Assembly: GCA_947074265.1 (NCBI GenBank)
Contig: CAMTPD010000024.1
Coordinates: forward strand, 1-10,117
DNA: 10,117 nucleotides
Reading direction: 5' to 3'
Source of the DNA: an uncultured Porphyromonadaceae bacterium
GTDB lineage: Bacteria; Bacteroidota; Bacteroidia; Bacteroidales; CAMTPD01
Part shown: positions 1 through 6,225 of the stretch, piece after piece
How positions within the stretch are numbered: the first letter of the stretch is position 1
How the letters are laid out: each line of letters starts with the position of its first letter
The notes under the pieces: generated by a model
Seen by the model: the letters and a program-made list of their open reading frames with translations, nothing else
What the model was told of the DNA's origin: nothing
Databases searched by the model: none
Translations under genes and position numbers: made by a program

Positions 1-48
1 CGATATTCTCCGGAGTGACTGGAGTTCAGACGTGTGCTCTTCCGATCT
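1..48. other. Illumina TruSeq adapter (assembly contamination)
   Basis: Not genomic. Positions 15-48 are the reverse complement of the TruSeq index-side adapter: they begin GTGACTGGAGTTCAG and end CTCTTCCGATCT. Positions 7-14 (TCTCCGGA) are the reverse complement of the 8-base index TCCGGAGA, which I recall as TruSeq HT D702. Positions 1-6 match the next adapter bases with one mismatch. The same 42 bases, adapter plus index, recur in inverted orientation at the right end of the contig. Genomic sequence starts at about 49. Confidence 0.98.
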
Positions 49-554
49 TGATTTACGAAGTTTGGAGGTTTATTAGTCCTGCTTTGTATGACAACGAGAA
101 GAGAGGCGTAAAATGGGTGTTCACATTCGGAACACTTATGTTTTTCGTAGGTTGTACAGTTGGTTACTTATTAGTGTTTCCGATGACCTTGCGTTTTCTC
201 GCAACTTACGAATTGAGCTCAGCTATTTCGAACCAAATCTCTCTAGACTCATACATGAACAACTTCTACATGCTTGTGTTTGTGATGGGTATTGTTTTTG
301 AGTTGCCTTTGGTTTCGTGGTTGCTATCTCAAATAGGCTTGCTCGACAGATCCTTCTTTAGTCAGTATAGAAGATATGCGATTGTTGCTTTATTGGTCGC
401 TGCGGCATTTATTACACCTTCGAGTGATCCGTTCACACTTTCTATTGTGTTTCTACCATTATACATGCTTTACGAAGTGAGTGCACTCTTTGTAAAGAAG
501 AAAAAGGTAGAGGACGAACACGAAGAAGATAGTCTGGATTTAGTAAATAACTAA
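49..554 (+). CDS. tatC: Sec-independent protein translocase subunit TatC, 5'-truncated
   Basis: TatC is the multispanning inner-membrane receptor of the twin-arginine translocase; it binds the RR signal peptide and works with TatA/TatB to export folded proteins. About 168 genomic residues remain, against roughly 250-280 for the family. They start at the end of TM2 with IYEVWRFISPALYDNEKR, equivalent to the E. coli segment LYQVWAFIAPALYKHERR. The NEKR glutamate (codon at 96-98) aligns with the conserved cytoplasmic Glu, and FELPLV keeps the conserved membrane Glu. Four hydrophobic segments (TM3-TM6) follow, then a charged cytoplasmic tail KKKKVEDEHEED. The frame is open upstream into adapter from a GTG at 15, but the first 11 encoded residues (MTGVQTCALPI) are adapter translation and the true start is off the contig. 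First whole genomic codon is 51-53; stop TAA is at 552-554. Bacteroidetes tatC often follows a tatA gene, which would lie beyond the left edge. Confidence 0.95.
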
Positions 555-581
555 TCCGAAAATAAAATCATTGATTAAATA

Positions 582-616
582 AAAAAGGTCGCTCCCTGCT
601 AGGAAGCGACCTTTTT
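582..616. terminator. Bidirectional rho-independent terminator between tatC and the purine permease
   Basis: A 16-bp inverted repeat (582-597 and 601-616) encloses a 3-base loop and has one mismatched pair. The GC core GGTCGCT is flanked by an A-run on the left and a T-run on the right, so the transcript from either strand ends in a U-tract. It lies 27 bp after the tatC stop and 20 bp after the end of the convergent permease gene, as expected for a shared terminator. Confidence 0.9.
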
Positions 617-636
617 GTTTGTATATATCTGTAAGA

Positions 637-1932
637 TCAGATTACATATTTAAGAATAAAGAATGCAGCAAGGATATACATCGTAATGCTGATTTCCTTG
701 AAGCGTCCTGTAGCAATCTTAATAAATACATAGGATAGCATACCCAAAACGATACCTTCGGCGATCGAATAAGTAAGTACCATCATTAGGATAGTCATAA
801 ATGAAGGAAATGCTTCGGTGATGTCCGACATTTCGATCTCCTTTACAACCTCCATCATAAATACCCCTACCATAACCAACGCGCCAGTAGTGGCAGCACT
901 TGGCACAAGCAAGAATACAGGAGAGAAGAATAGCGCAACAATAAAGAGACAAGCTGTAACGAAGGCTGTTAAACCTGTGCGTCCGCCTTCTGCAATACCG
1001 GCAGCACTTTCTACGTATGTAGTAACGGTAGAAGTTCCAAGACAAGCACCAACAGTAGTACCAAGCGCGTCGGCCATAAGTACTTCTTTTGCCTTTGGAA
1101 TTGTACCTTTTGGTTGTCCAAAATCAGCTTTTGAAGCCACACCTACCAGTGTTCCTACAGTATTAAACATATCCATGAAGATAAGAGAGAAAATGATGAT
1201 GGCCATATCAAGTGTAAGAAGTGGCGCAAAATCGAACTGAAAGAAAGTAGGAGCAAGTGAGCTCGGCATAGACACCGGAGAGAAGTTTTCTGGCATTTGG
1301 GTTACCCCCATAGGGATACCGATAACGGTACAGATCAAAATAGAATAAAACAAAGCACCTTTAACTCCTTTTGCAATCATAGCTCCCGAAAGAACGATAC
1401 CGATAACGGCAAGAATAGCTGCGGGAGTGAACTCGCCAAGTTTTACGAAAGTGTTTGGGTCCGGAGCAATGATACCGGCATTTTTAAGACCGATAAATGC
1501 AATAAACATACCGATACCAACCGATATCGCATGTCGTAGATTGACCGGAATCGTGTTGATAATCATTTCACGTACATTGAAGAACGTAAGCAGAATGAAT
1601 AGCAAACCTTCAACCAAAATAGCTGCCAAAGCAGCTTGCCAAGAGTAGCCTAATCCAATAACCAACGAATAGGCAAAGAAAGCATTAAGTCCCATCCCGG
1701 GTGCTTGAGCAAACGGAAGTTTTGCCATAAAGGCAATAAGCATAGTTGCGATTGCCGACGACAAAGCAGTAGCGGTAAATACCGCGCCCTTATCCATCGA
1801 AGCGGCACTAAGGATGTCGGGATTGACAGCCAAGATATAAGACATTGTAAGGAAGGTTGTGATACCTGCCAATATCTCTGTCTTCATCGACATTTTTTGA
1901 GGGTTGAAACCCAGAAGCTTCTCTAGCAGCAT
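637..1932 (-). CDS. NCS2-family purine (guanine/hypoxanthine/adenine) permease, AzgA/PbuG type
   Basis: This is a 431-residue polytopic inner-membrane protein, the usual length for AzgA-like NCS2 transporters, which import hypoxanthine, guanine or adenine with protons. Diagnostic segments are the N-terminal FNPQKMSMKTEILAGITTFL, the early membrane segment APGMGLNAFFAYS, the DMFNTVGTLVGVASKA block at about two thirds, and the substrate-site motif GTSTVTTYVESAAGIAEGG followed by RTGL, with the conserved Glu at residue 308. Around 13-14 hydrophobic spans are visible. The subfamily is clear. The exact substrate is not, since PbuG (hypoxanthine/guanine), GhxP and AdeP share these motifs. The start is an ATG preceded by the A-rich stretch TAATAAAA rather than a Shine-Dalgarno, normal for Bacteroidetes. 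The gene lies 98 bp downstream of a co-oriented Tsx-like outer-membrane protein gene, suggesting a shared role in purine salvage. Regulation is unclear: I see no good TAnnTTTG box in the gap and no recognisable purine riboswitch. Confidence 0.92.
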   Translation of the reverse strand: MLLEKLLGFNPQKMSMKTEILAGITTFLTMSYILAVNPDILSAASMDKGAVFTATALSSAIATMLIAFMAKLPFAQAPGMGLNAFFAYSLVIGLGYSWQAALAAILVEGLLFILLTFFNVREMIINTIPVNLRHAISVGIGMFIAFIGLKNAGIIAPDPNTFVKLGEFTPAAILAVIGIVLSGAMIAKGVKGALFYSILICTVIGIPMGVTQMPENFSPVSMPSSLAPTFFQFDFAPLLTLDMAIIIFSLIFMDMFNTVGTLVGVASKADFGQPKGTIPKAKEVLMADALGTTVGACLGTSTVTTYVESAAGIAEGGRTGLTAFVTACLFIVALFFSPVFLLVPSAATTGALVMVGVFMMEVVKEIEMSDITEAFPSFMTILMMVLTYSIAEGIVLGMLSYVFIKIATGRFKEISITMYILAAFFILKYVI

Positions 1933-1977
1933 TTTTATTAGTGTATGTTTTTACAATAAATCTGTTTTGACGTAACA

Positions 1978-2010
1978 AGCCTGCTTTACTTACGAGAAAT
2001 AAAGCAGGCT
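1978..2010 (-). terminator. Hairpin between the DUF5020 gene and the purine permease gene (terminator or attenuator)
   Basis: A perfect 11-bp inverted repeat, AGCCTGCTTTA (1978-1988) and TAAAGCAGGCT (2000-2010), encloses an 11-base loop. It begins 20 bp after the DUF5020 stop codon, the normal place for a terminator. On the minus strand, however, the downstream arm is followed by TGTTACGTC rather than a U-tract; the T-rich side (CTTTTATC) faces the plus strand, where no gene ends. It may therefore be a leaky terminator that lets some transcripts continue into the permease gene. The structure is certain, the role is not. Confidence 0.5.
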
Positions 2011-2030
2011 CTTTTATCTGGTGTTATTTA

Positions 2031-2744
2031 TCAATCAAAAGACCACTTAACAGCCAATGTTGGGATTGCATAGAAGCCATCACGACCTGCAAAGTTGTAA
2101 CTCATTTCAAGCTCAGAACCCACACTTAAGTTAAACTTGTCGTTTACACATTTAAGTTTGTTTAGGTTGAACCAGATTTGAGGTTCTGTAAGGAAGATGA
2201 AATTTCCGTGTGGATTTTTCTCTCTCCACCAGTCTGCAAATCCTGTAAATGTAAACATTCCTTCTTTCATGTGCATATACCATGTACCTGTAAGCTGGAA
2301 GTTGTTAGGACTGCTGTGTTTTTGGATATACTTATATGAAGCTGTAACAGAAAAACCTCTGCTAAAGTTCGCATTGTTAAATGTATAAGTAGCACCTAAA
2401 AGATAAGCATTGTTAAAAATAAAGTCATTTTTTGCCATGTGACGGCTGATACCACCGTTGTATTCAACGTGTGCAGAGAATGGAGCATCCCAGAATTTAA
2501 GTTCGCGGGCAATCTCCCAATAAGCAGCATCTACTCCTGTAGATTTGTAGTCCATATCAACAAAGAAAAATGTGCTACCCCAACTGTCTGGTTTGAACAT
2601 TTCAACAGTTGTAGTTAAACGCGGACGACCATCAAGGTCTTTGTCGTAAAGCGCGCCACCGAAGTCATAATGTAACTGAACGTTTTGTGCTTTAGCTGAA
2701 AATCCAAGCACAAGGATTAGTGCAACGAATAAAAATCTTTTCAT
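2031..2744 (-). CDS. DUF5020 family outer-membrane protein, Tsx (nucleoside channel)-like
   Basis: This 237-residue protein has a clear type I signal peptide: MKRFLF, then a hydrophobic core ending FSAKA, with predicted cleavage before QNVQ at residue 20. The mature part is rich in alternating aromatic and polar residues (LHYDFGGALYDKDLDGRP, STFFFVDMDY, FQLTGTWYMHM, FYAIPTLAVKWSF), as expected of a small outer-membrane beta-barrel. These segments match what I know of Bacteroides DUF5020 proteins, which resemble the nucleoside-specific channel Tsx. The C-terminus WSFD has the near-terminal aromatic residue typical of barrel proteins. The inferred role is passive entry of nucleosides through the outer membrane, supported by the purine permease gene directly downstream on the same strand. 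Nucleoside transport is not demonstrated by the sequence. The ATG start is favoured by the signal peptide and by a promoter match about 30 bp upstream. Confidence 0.85.
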   Translation of the reverse strand: MKRFLFVALILVLGFSAKAQNVQLHYDFGGALYDKDLDGRPRLTTTVEMFKPDSWGSTFFFVDMDYKSTGVDAAYWEIARELKFWDAPFSAHVEYNGGISRHMAKNDFIFNNAYLLGATYTFNNANFSRGFSVTASYKYIQKHSSPNNFQLTGTWYMHMKEGMFTFTGFADWWREKNPHGNFIFLTEPQIWFNLNKLKCVNDKFNLSVGSELEMSYNFAGRDGFYAIPTLAVKWSFD

Positions 2745-2775
2745 CTTGGTTTAATATAGTTTTTTAATTGCGCTG

Positions 2776-2783
2776 CAAAGATA
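2776..2783 (-). promoter_or_regulatory. Probable -7 box of the DUF5020 gene promoter
   Basis: Read on the minus strand this is TATCTTTG, an exact match to the Bacteroidetes -7 consensus TAnnTTTG. It lies 31 bp upstream of the ATG and predicts a leader of roughly 20-25 nt. The -33 element is poor: no TTTG occurs at the usual distance, only T-rich sequence. Confidence 0.5.
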
Positions 2784-2846
2784 TAAAAAAACGAAACGTC
2801 ATACGTGTAAATAATTGTAAATGTGTTCTAAAGAACAGGAACCTTC

Positions 2847-2877
2847 TTGATACAAAGCTGCTTCTTTATTAGATTTG
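2847..2877 (+). promoter_or_regulatory. Probable GH92 gene promoter (Bacteroidetes -33/-7)
   Basis: TTG at 2847-2849 (-33) and TAGATTTG at 2870-2877 (-7, matching TAnnTTTG) are separated by 20 bp, close to the usual 19-21. The predicted leader is about 24 nt. The promoter fires away from that of the DUF5020 gene across the 164-bp divergent region. A small palindrome, TGTTCT-AA-AGAACA (2824-2837), sits just upstream of the -33 element and could be a regulator site. Confidence 0.55.
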
Positions 2878-2908
2878 TGAAGTAAAAGCCTAACTAAATA
2901 ATTTTTGA

Positions 2909-5125
2909 ATGAAACGATTTTTTGTAGCAGTATCAACACTCGTAGTATTGTTAAGCTCTTGCGGTCAGCAATCTGAACCGGTAAAAGAGTTTGACTATAC
3001 CCAGTATGTGAATCCATTTATCGGAACTGATTTTACAGGAAACACATACCCCGGAGCTTCTGTTCCTTTCGGAATGGTGCAATTAAGTCCCGATAACGGT
3101 ATCAGCGGCTGGGATCGCATTGCCGGTTATTTCTATCCCGACAGTACCATTGCAGGGTTTAGTCATACACACCTTTCGGGTACAGGTGCCGGAGATTTGT
3201 ATGATTTTTCTTTTATGCCTGTAACTTTCCCATACAAAGAAGCAGCAGGAGACCTAGGTATTCATTCAAAATTCTCTCACGACGAAGAGGGGGCTGAGCC
3301 AGGTTACTACTGGGTAAACCTAAAAGACTACGGTATCAAAGTAGAGCTTACTTCAACAGAGCGTACAGGTATTCAACGTTATACATTCCCAAAAAGTGAT
3401 GCGGCAGTATTCTTGAACTTGAAGAAAGCAATGAACTGGGACTTTACAAAAGACTCACAAGTTGAGGTTGTAGACTCGGTTACGATTCAAGGATATCGCA
3501 TGAGCGAAGGTTGGGCTCCTGATCAACGCCTATTCTTTGTAACTAAATTCTCGAAGCCTTTCAAGGCATTCAATATGGATACAACAGAGATTTTGTATCC
3601 GGCAGATAAGCGTCGTACAGGTACAGCTTATGTAGCACGTTTCGATTTCGACATGAACGAAGGCGAACAGCTTGTAGTACGCACAGCTATTTCGGGTGTA
3701 GATATCGACGGTGCAAAGAAAAATCTTGCTGCCGAAGCTACTACAAACGACTTTGATGGCTACAGAGCTGCTGCAAAAAGCATGTGGAACAAAGAGTTGT
3801 CTAAAATGACAGCTGTTGGTCCTAATCACGACGATCTTGTAAACTTCTATACAGGTTTGTATCACAGCATGCTTGCACCTACAATTTACTCGGATGTAGA
3901 CGGCCGTTACCGCGGACCAGACATGAAGATTCACCAAACAGATGGTTGGATCGACTACTCTACATTCTCATTGTGGGATACTTACCGTGCAGCACATCCT
4001 TTGTATACATACATGCACCCTGAGCGTGTAAAAGATATGGTTCTTTCGTTCCTTGCATTCTACGATCAATCGGGTCGTCTTCCGGTATGGAACTTCCAAG
4101 GAAACGAAACAGACATGATGATCGGTTACCACTCGGTACCAGTTATCGTTGAAGCTTACTTGAAAGGAATCAAAGGTTTCGATGCAGAGAAAGCGCTAGA
4201 AGCATGTGTAAACACAGCAAATATCGACGAATACAGATCGATCGGTTTGTATAAGAAACTAGGATATGTTCCTTACAACAAAGAAGGCGAGTCTGTTTCT
4301 AAAACATTAGAATATGCTTTCGACGACTATGCAATTGCATTGATGGCAAAAGCAATGGGCAAAGACAGCATTTACAACGACTTCTACCGTCGTTCGCAAT
4401 TCTACCGCAACCAGTACAACAAGGAAACAGGCTTTATGCAGCCTCGTGACGACAAAGGTAACTGGATTGCAAACTTCGATCCGAAAGAATATACAGAACA
4501 CATCACCGAAAGTAACGGTTGGCAATATGTGTGGTATGTACCACAAGATGTTGAAGGTCTTATCGAGATGGTAGGAGGTAAAGAGCCTTTCGCTGCGAAA
4601 CTAGACAGCATGTTTACACTTGTACCGGAAGAAAACGAAGAACTTCCTATCTTCTCTACAGGTATGATTGGTCAGTACGCACACGGAAACGAGCCTAGTC
4701 ACCACGTAATCTACCTATACAACGCCGTTAATCAACCTTGGAAAACGCAGCAATATGCAGCGCAAGTGATGAACGACTTGTATCGCAACGCGCCACATGG
4801 TATTTGCGGAAACGAAGACTGTGGTCAGATGTCGGCATGGTATGTGTTTAGCGCAATGGGTATGTATCCGGTAAATCCGGTAGCTCTACGCTACGAAATC
4901 GGAACACCATTGTTCGAAAGCGTATCGATGAAGCTTGACAACGGTAAAGAGTTTAAAGTAATTGCTCACAACTTCTCAAAAGAAAACATCTACGTGCAAG
5001 GCGTAAAAGTAAATGGTCAGGTATATGACAAATCGTATATCACAAACGATCAGATTATGAGCGGCGCAACTGTAGAGTTTGAGATGGGTAACAAGCCGGG
5101 ACCAGTTTGGTACAATAATTATTGA
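2909..5125 (+). CDS. GH92 family calcium-dependent exo-alpha-mannosidase, lipoprotein
   Basis: This 738-residue protein matches the glycoside hydrolase family 92 layout: an N-terminal beta-sandwich followed by an (alpha/alpha)6 catalytic barrel. GH92 enzymes release mannose from alpha-mannosides, mostly N-glycan-type linkages, with inversion and a bound calcium ion. Family signatures seen are YVNPFIGTDFTGNTYPGASV, PFGMVQLSPDN, HTHLSGTGAGD, SLWDTYRAAHPL, GNETDMMIGYHSVPVIVEAY, HGNEPSHHVIYLYN and GNEDCGQMSAWYVFSAMGMYP. E534 in HITESNGWQY corresponds to the general-acid Glu of characterised enzymes such as BT3990, and D637 lies in the acidic GNEDCGQ motif associated with the base. The signal peptide ends in lipobox LLSSC (Cys18), so the protein is a lipoprotein; the following GQQSEP is weakly acidic, and periplasm versus cell surface is undecided. 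No SusC/SusD pair or sugar-responsive regulator is adjacent. Linkage specificity cannot be read from the sequence. The start is fixed by the signal peptide and promoter spacing. Confidence 0.95.
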   Translation: MKRFFVAVSTLVVLLSSCGQQSEPVKEFDYTQYVNPFIGTDFTGNTYPGASVPFGMVQLSPDNGISGWDRIAGYFYPDSTIAGFSHTHLSGTGAGDLYDFSFMPVTFPYKEAAGDLGIHSKFSHDEEGAEPGYYWVNLKDYGIKVELTSTERTGIQRYTFPKSDAAVFLNLKKAMNWDFTKDSQVEVVDSVTIQGYRMSEGWAPDQRLFFVTKFSKPFKAFNMDTTEILYPADKRRTGTAYVARFDFDMNEGEQLVVRTAISGVDIDGAKKNLAAEATTNDFDGYRAAAKSMWNKELSKMTAVGPNHDDLVNFYTGLYHSMLAPTIYSDVDGRYRGPDMKIHQTDGWIDYSTFSLWDTYRAAHPLYTYMHPERVKDMVLSFLAFYDQSGRLPVWNFQGNETDMMIGYHSVPVIVEAYLKGIKGFDAEKALEACVNTANIDEYRSIGLYKKLGYVPYNKEGESVSKTLEYAFDDYAIALMAKAMGKDSIYNDFYRRSQFYRNQYNKETGFMQPRDDKGNWIANFDPKEYTEHITESNGWQYVWYVPQDVEGLIEMVGGKEPFAAKLDSMFTLVPEENEELPIFSTGMIGQYAHGNEPSHHVIYLYNAVNQPWKTQQYAAQVMNDLYRNAPHGICGNEDCGQMSAWYVFSAMGMYPVNPVALRYEIGTPLFESVSMKLDNGKEFKVIAHNFSKENIYVQGVKVNGQVYDKSYITNDQIMSGATVEFEMGNKPGPVWYNNY

Positions 5126-5130
5126 TCACT

Positions 5131-5156
5131 ACGTTGTTACCGTCGGTAACACGTTG
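5131..5156. repeat. Short palindrome flanked by a 6-bp direct repeat
   Basis: A perfect 6-bp inverted repeat, GTTACC-GTC-GGTAAC (5136-5150), is bracketed by two copies of ACGTTG (5131-5136 and 5151-5156). It lies immediately after the GH92 stop codon and before the terminator. It could be part of the mRNA 3' end or chance; no function is assigned. Confidence 0.4.
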
Positions 5157-5165
5157 ATATGATAT

Positions 5166-5206
5166 AAGCAGCATGCAGAGATTCGTTTCTGTATGCTGCT
5201 TTTTTT
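5166..5206 (+). terminator. Rho-independent terminator of the GH92 gene
   Basis: A 14-bp stem (5166-5179 and 5188-5201), with a core of AGCAGCATGCAGA against TCTGTATGCTGCT, contains one G-T wobble and an 8-base loop, and runs into seven consecutive T's (5200-5206). It lies 40 bp after the GH92 stop. This makes the downstream NigD-like gene a separate transcription unit unless there is read-through. Confidence 0.92.
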
Positions 5207-5319
5207 GTGCGTTAAATTTATGTGTTAAAAGCAGATTCCTTGTTTAATTTTTAGAAACAATACTTGCAGCATCTTGTTTTGATTAAAAGATCGCAAACAA
5301 ACTATACTATAATAGACAA

Positions 5320-6057
5320 ATGAATATGAGACATAAATTTTACCTCTATATATGTGCCGTTTTTGTACTACTGGGTAGCTCTTGTAGTAGTGACGACGAT
5401 TTTGAAGATGCAATCTACCAGCAATGGGTTACAGCTTATTTAAATGCAGATAAATATGCCTTTGTGACGGACGACGGAGTTCGCCTGACACCGACACGCG
5501 AATGGCAACAATTCTTTCCGCAACGCGATAGTGCCCGCGTACTATTAGGGTATGGAATTCTAGACCAACCCGGTCCAAAGCAATGGAATATATTACTGGT
5601 GAACGCACAAGAGATACTTACAAAAAATATGATTCGCTATAATGCTGCTGATACAGCTGCGGTAGGAAGCAACGCTATTCAGATACGACAAGCCTTTGTG
5701 AGTGGCAACTATCTTACCATTGAGTATGGAATGTGGTTTGATAATAAAGCACATTTGCTCAATTTGGTTGAGATGCCCAAAAAAACACCAGACGGTGCTA
5801 TCCATTTAGAGTTTAAACACAATAGTTGCGGAGACGGCTTGCTCAATTGGGGAGTTGGTTATGTTGCTTTTAACATTCAAGATTTGCAAGAAAAAGACAG
5901 ACCGGCTATTGATATCGAACTTAGTTATGTCGACTACATAGGCATTACACGCACGCTCGACTTGGTATATGATCAGCGAGTTCCGTCGAGTCAGTCTACA
6001 CCAACAGTAAAAGCACTTGATGTGAATAATCAAAACTACATTCCGATTGCAAATTAA
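5320..6057 (+). CDS. NigD-like surface lipoprotein
   Basis: This 245-residue protein resembles the NigD-like family of Bacteroidales: an N-terminal OB-fold-like domain (about residues 35-110) followed by a C-terminal beta-sandwich (about 115-235). Family-typical stretches are RVLLGYGILDQ, NYLTIEYGMWFDNKAHLLNLV and IHLEFKHNSCGD followed by GYVAFNIQDLQ. The signal peptide ends LLGSSC (Cys22) and is followed at once by SSDDD, which fits the acidic lipoprotein export signal of Bacteroidetes, so surface exposure is likely. The family is named after a protein encoded with the bacteriocin nigrescin; its general function is unknown, and nothing here suggests a bacteriocin locus. Two starts are possible, ATG at 5320 and ATG at 5326. 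A TATACTATAAT stretch (5303-5313) lies very close upstream, so if it is the promoter the second ATG fits better. The gene stands alone between the GH92 terminator and the convergent MarC gene. Confidence 0.8.
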   Translation: MNMRHKFYLYICAVFVLLGSSCSSDDDFEDAIYQQWVTAYLNADKYAFVTDDGVRLTPTREWQQFFPQRDSARVLLGYGILDQPGPKQWNILLVNAQEILTKNMIRYNAADTAAVGSNAIQIRQAFVSGNYLTIEYGMWFDNKAHLLNLVEMPKKTPDGAIHLEFKHNSCGDGLLNWGVGYVAFNIQDLQEKDRPAIDIELSYVDYIGITRTLDLVYDQRVPSSQSTPTVKALDVNNQNYIPIAN

Positions 6058-6087
6058 CGAACAGCAAAAATAAAGTACATGAGAATG

Positions 6088-6114
6088 GAATCGTCAGGTC
6101 GGCACCTGACGATT
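6088..6114. repeat. Palindromic repeat, copy 1
   Basis: A perfect 11-bp inverted repeat, AATCGTCAGGT (6089-6099) and ACCTGACGATT (6104-6114), with the tetraloop CGGC. The 27-nt unit (6088-6114) recurs 44 bp further on with two transitions. It lies 31 bp after the NigD-like stop and has no U-tract on either strand, so it does not look like a standard terminator. Intergenic position and duplication suggest a dispersed REP-like element, but copies elsewhere in the genome cannot be seen from this window. Confidence 0.8.
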
Positions 6115-6120
6115 TAAAAC

Positions 6121-6170
6121 AAGTGAAGAGTGAATCGTCAGGTCGGCATCTGACAATTCACTCTTCACTT
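6121..6170. repeat. Palindromic repeat, copy 2, embedded in a longer 23-bp hairpin
   Basis: Arms 6121-6143 and 6148-6170 form a 23-bp stem around the same CGGC loop as copy 1. The inner part (6132-6158) repeats copy 1, with C to T at 6149 and G to A at 6155. The outer part adds the perfect arms AAGTGAAGAGTGAAT and ATTCACTCTTCACTT. On the minus strand the stem is followed by GTTTTAAAT, so it could end transcripts of the convergent MarC gene, whose stop is 55 bp away. On the plus strand AGTTTATAA follows, a weak tract. Either a bidirectional terminator or a mobile palindromic repeat would fit. Confidence 0.8.
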
Positions 6171-6172
6171 AG

Positions 6173-6204
6173 TTTATAAATGATCCTTGTAAGGTTTATA
6201 AATG
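6173..6204. repeat. 10-bp direct repeat TTTATAAATG
   Basis: TTTATAAATG occurs at 6173-6182 and 6195-6204, separated by 12 bp containing the small palindrome CCTT-GT-AAGG. It abuts the right arm of the 23-bp hairpin. AT-rich repeats of this size can arise by chance; the main reason to list it is its place beside the palindromes. Confidence 0.45.
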
Positions 6205-6225
6205 CGTTTCGTGTTGTTTACAAAA

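Noticed and set aside
818..1240. 140-residue open frame on the plus strand inside the permease gene
   Set aside because: It lies antisense to a clear NCS2 permease, is low in complexity (Thr/Ala/Pro/Ser-rich), and has no start signals or recognisable domain; it is a shadow of the real gene.
1933..2030. Purine riboswitch upstream of the permease gene
   Set aside because: The gap contains a single simple hairpin and lacks the three-way junction and conserved loop bases of the purine aptamer.
2799..3017. 72-residue minus-strand frame crossing the GH92 promoter and start
   Set aside because: It overlaps the start of the GH92 gene and its promoter, and shows no signal peptide or domain; probably chance in a short gap.
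3530..3937. 135-residue open frame on the minus strand inside the GH92 gene
   Set aside because: It is antisense to well-conserved GH92 sequence, has Cys/Val-rich composition typical of reverse frames, and has no promoter.
5320..6057. Bacteriocin immunity gene because of the NigD name
   Set aside because: No bacteriocin, leader peptide or exporter gene is nearby; NigD-like lipoproteins are common in Bacteroidales without such genes.
6088..6204. CRISPR-like array from the repeated palindrome
   Set aside because: There are only two copies at 44-bp spacing, the second embedded in a longer hairpin, with no third repeat and no cas genes.
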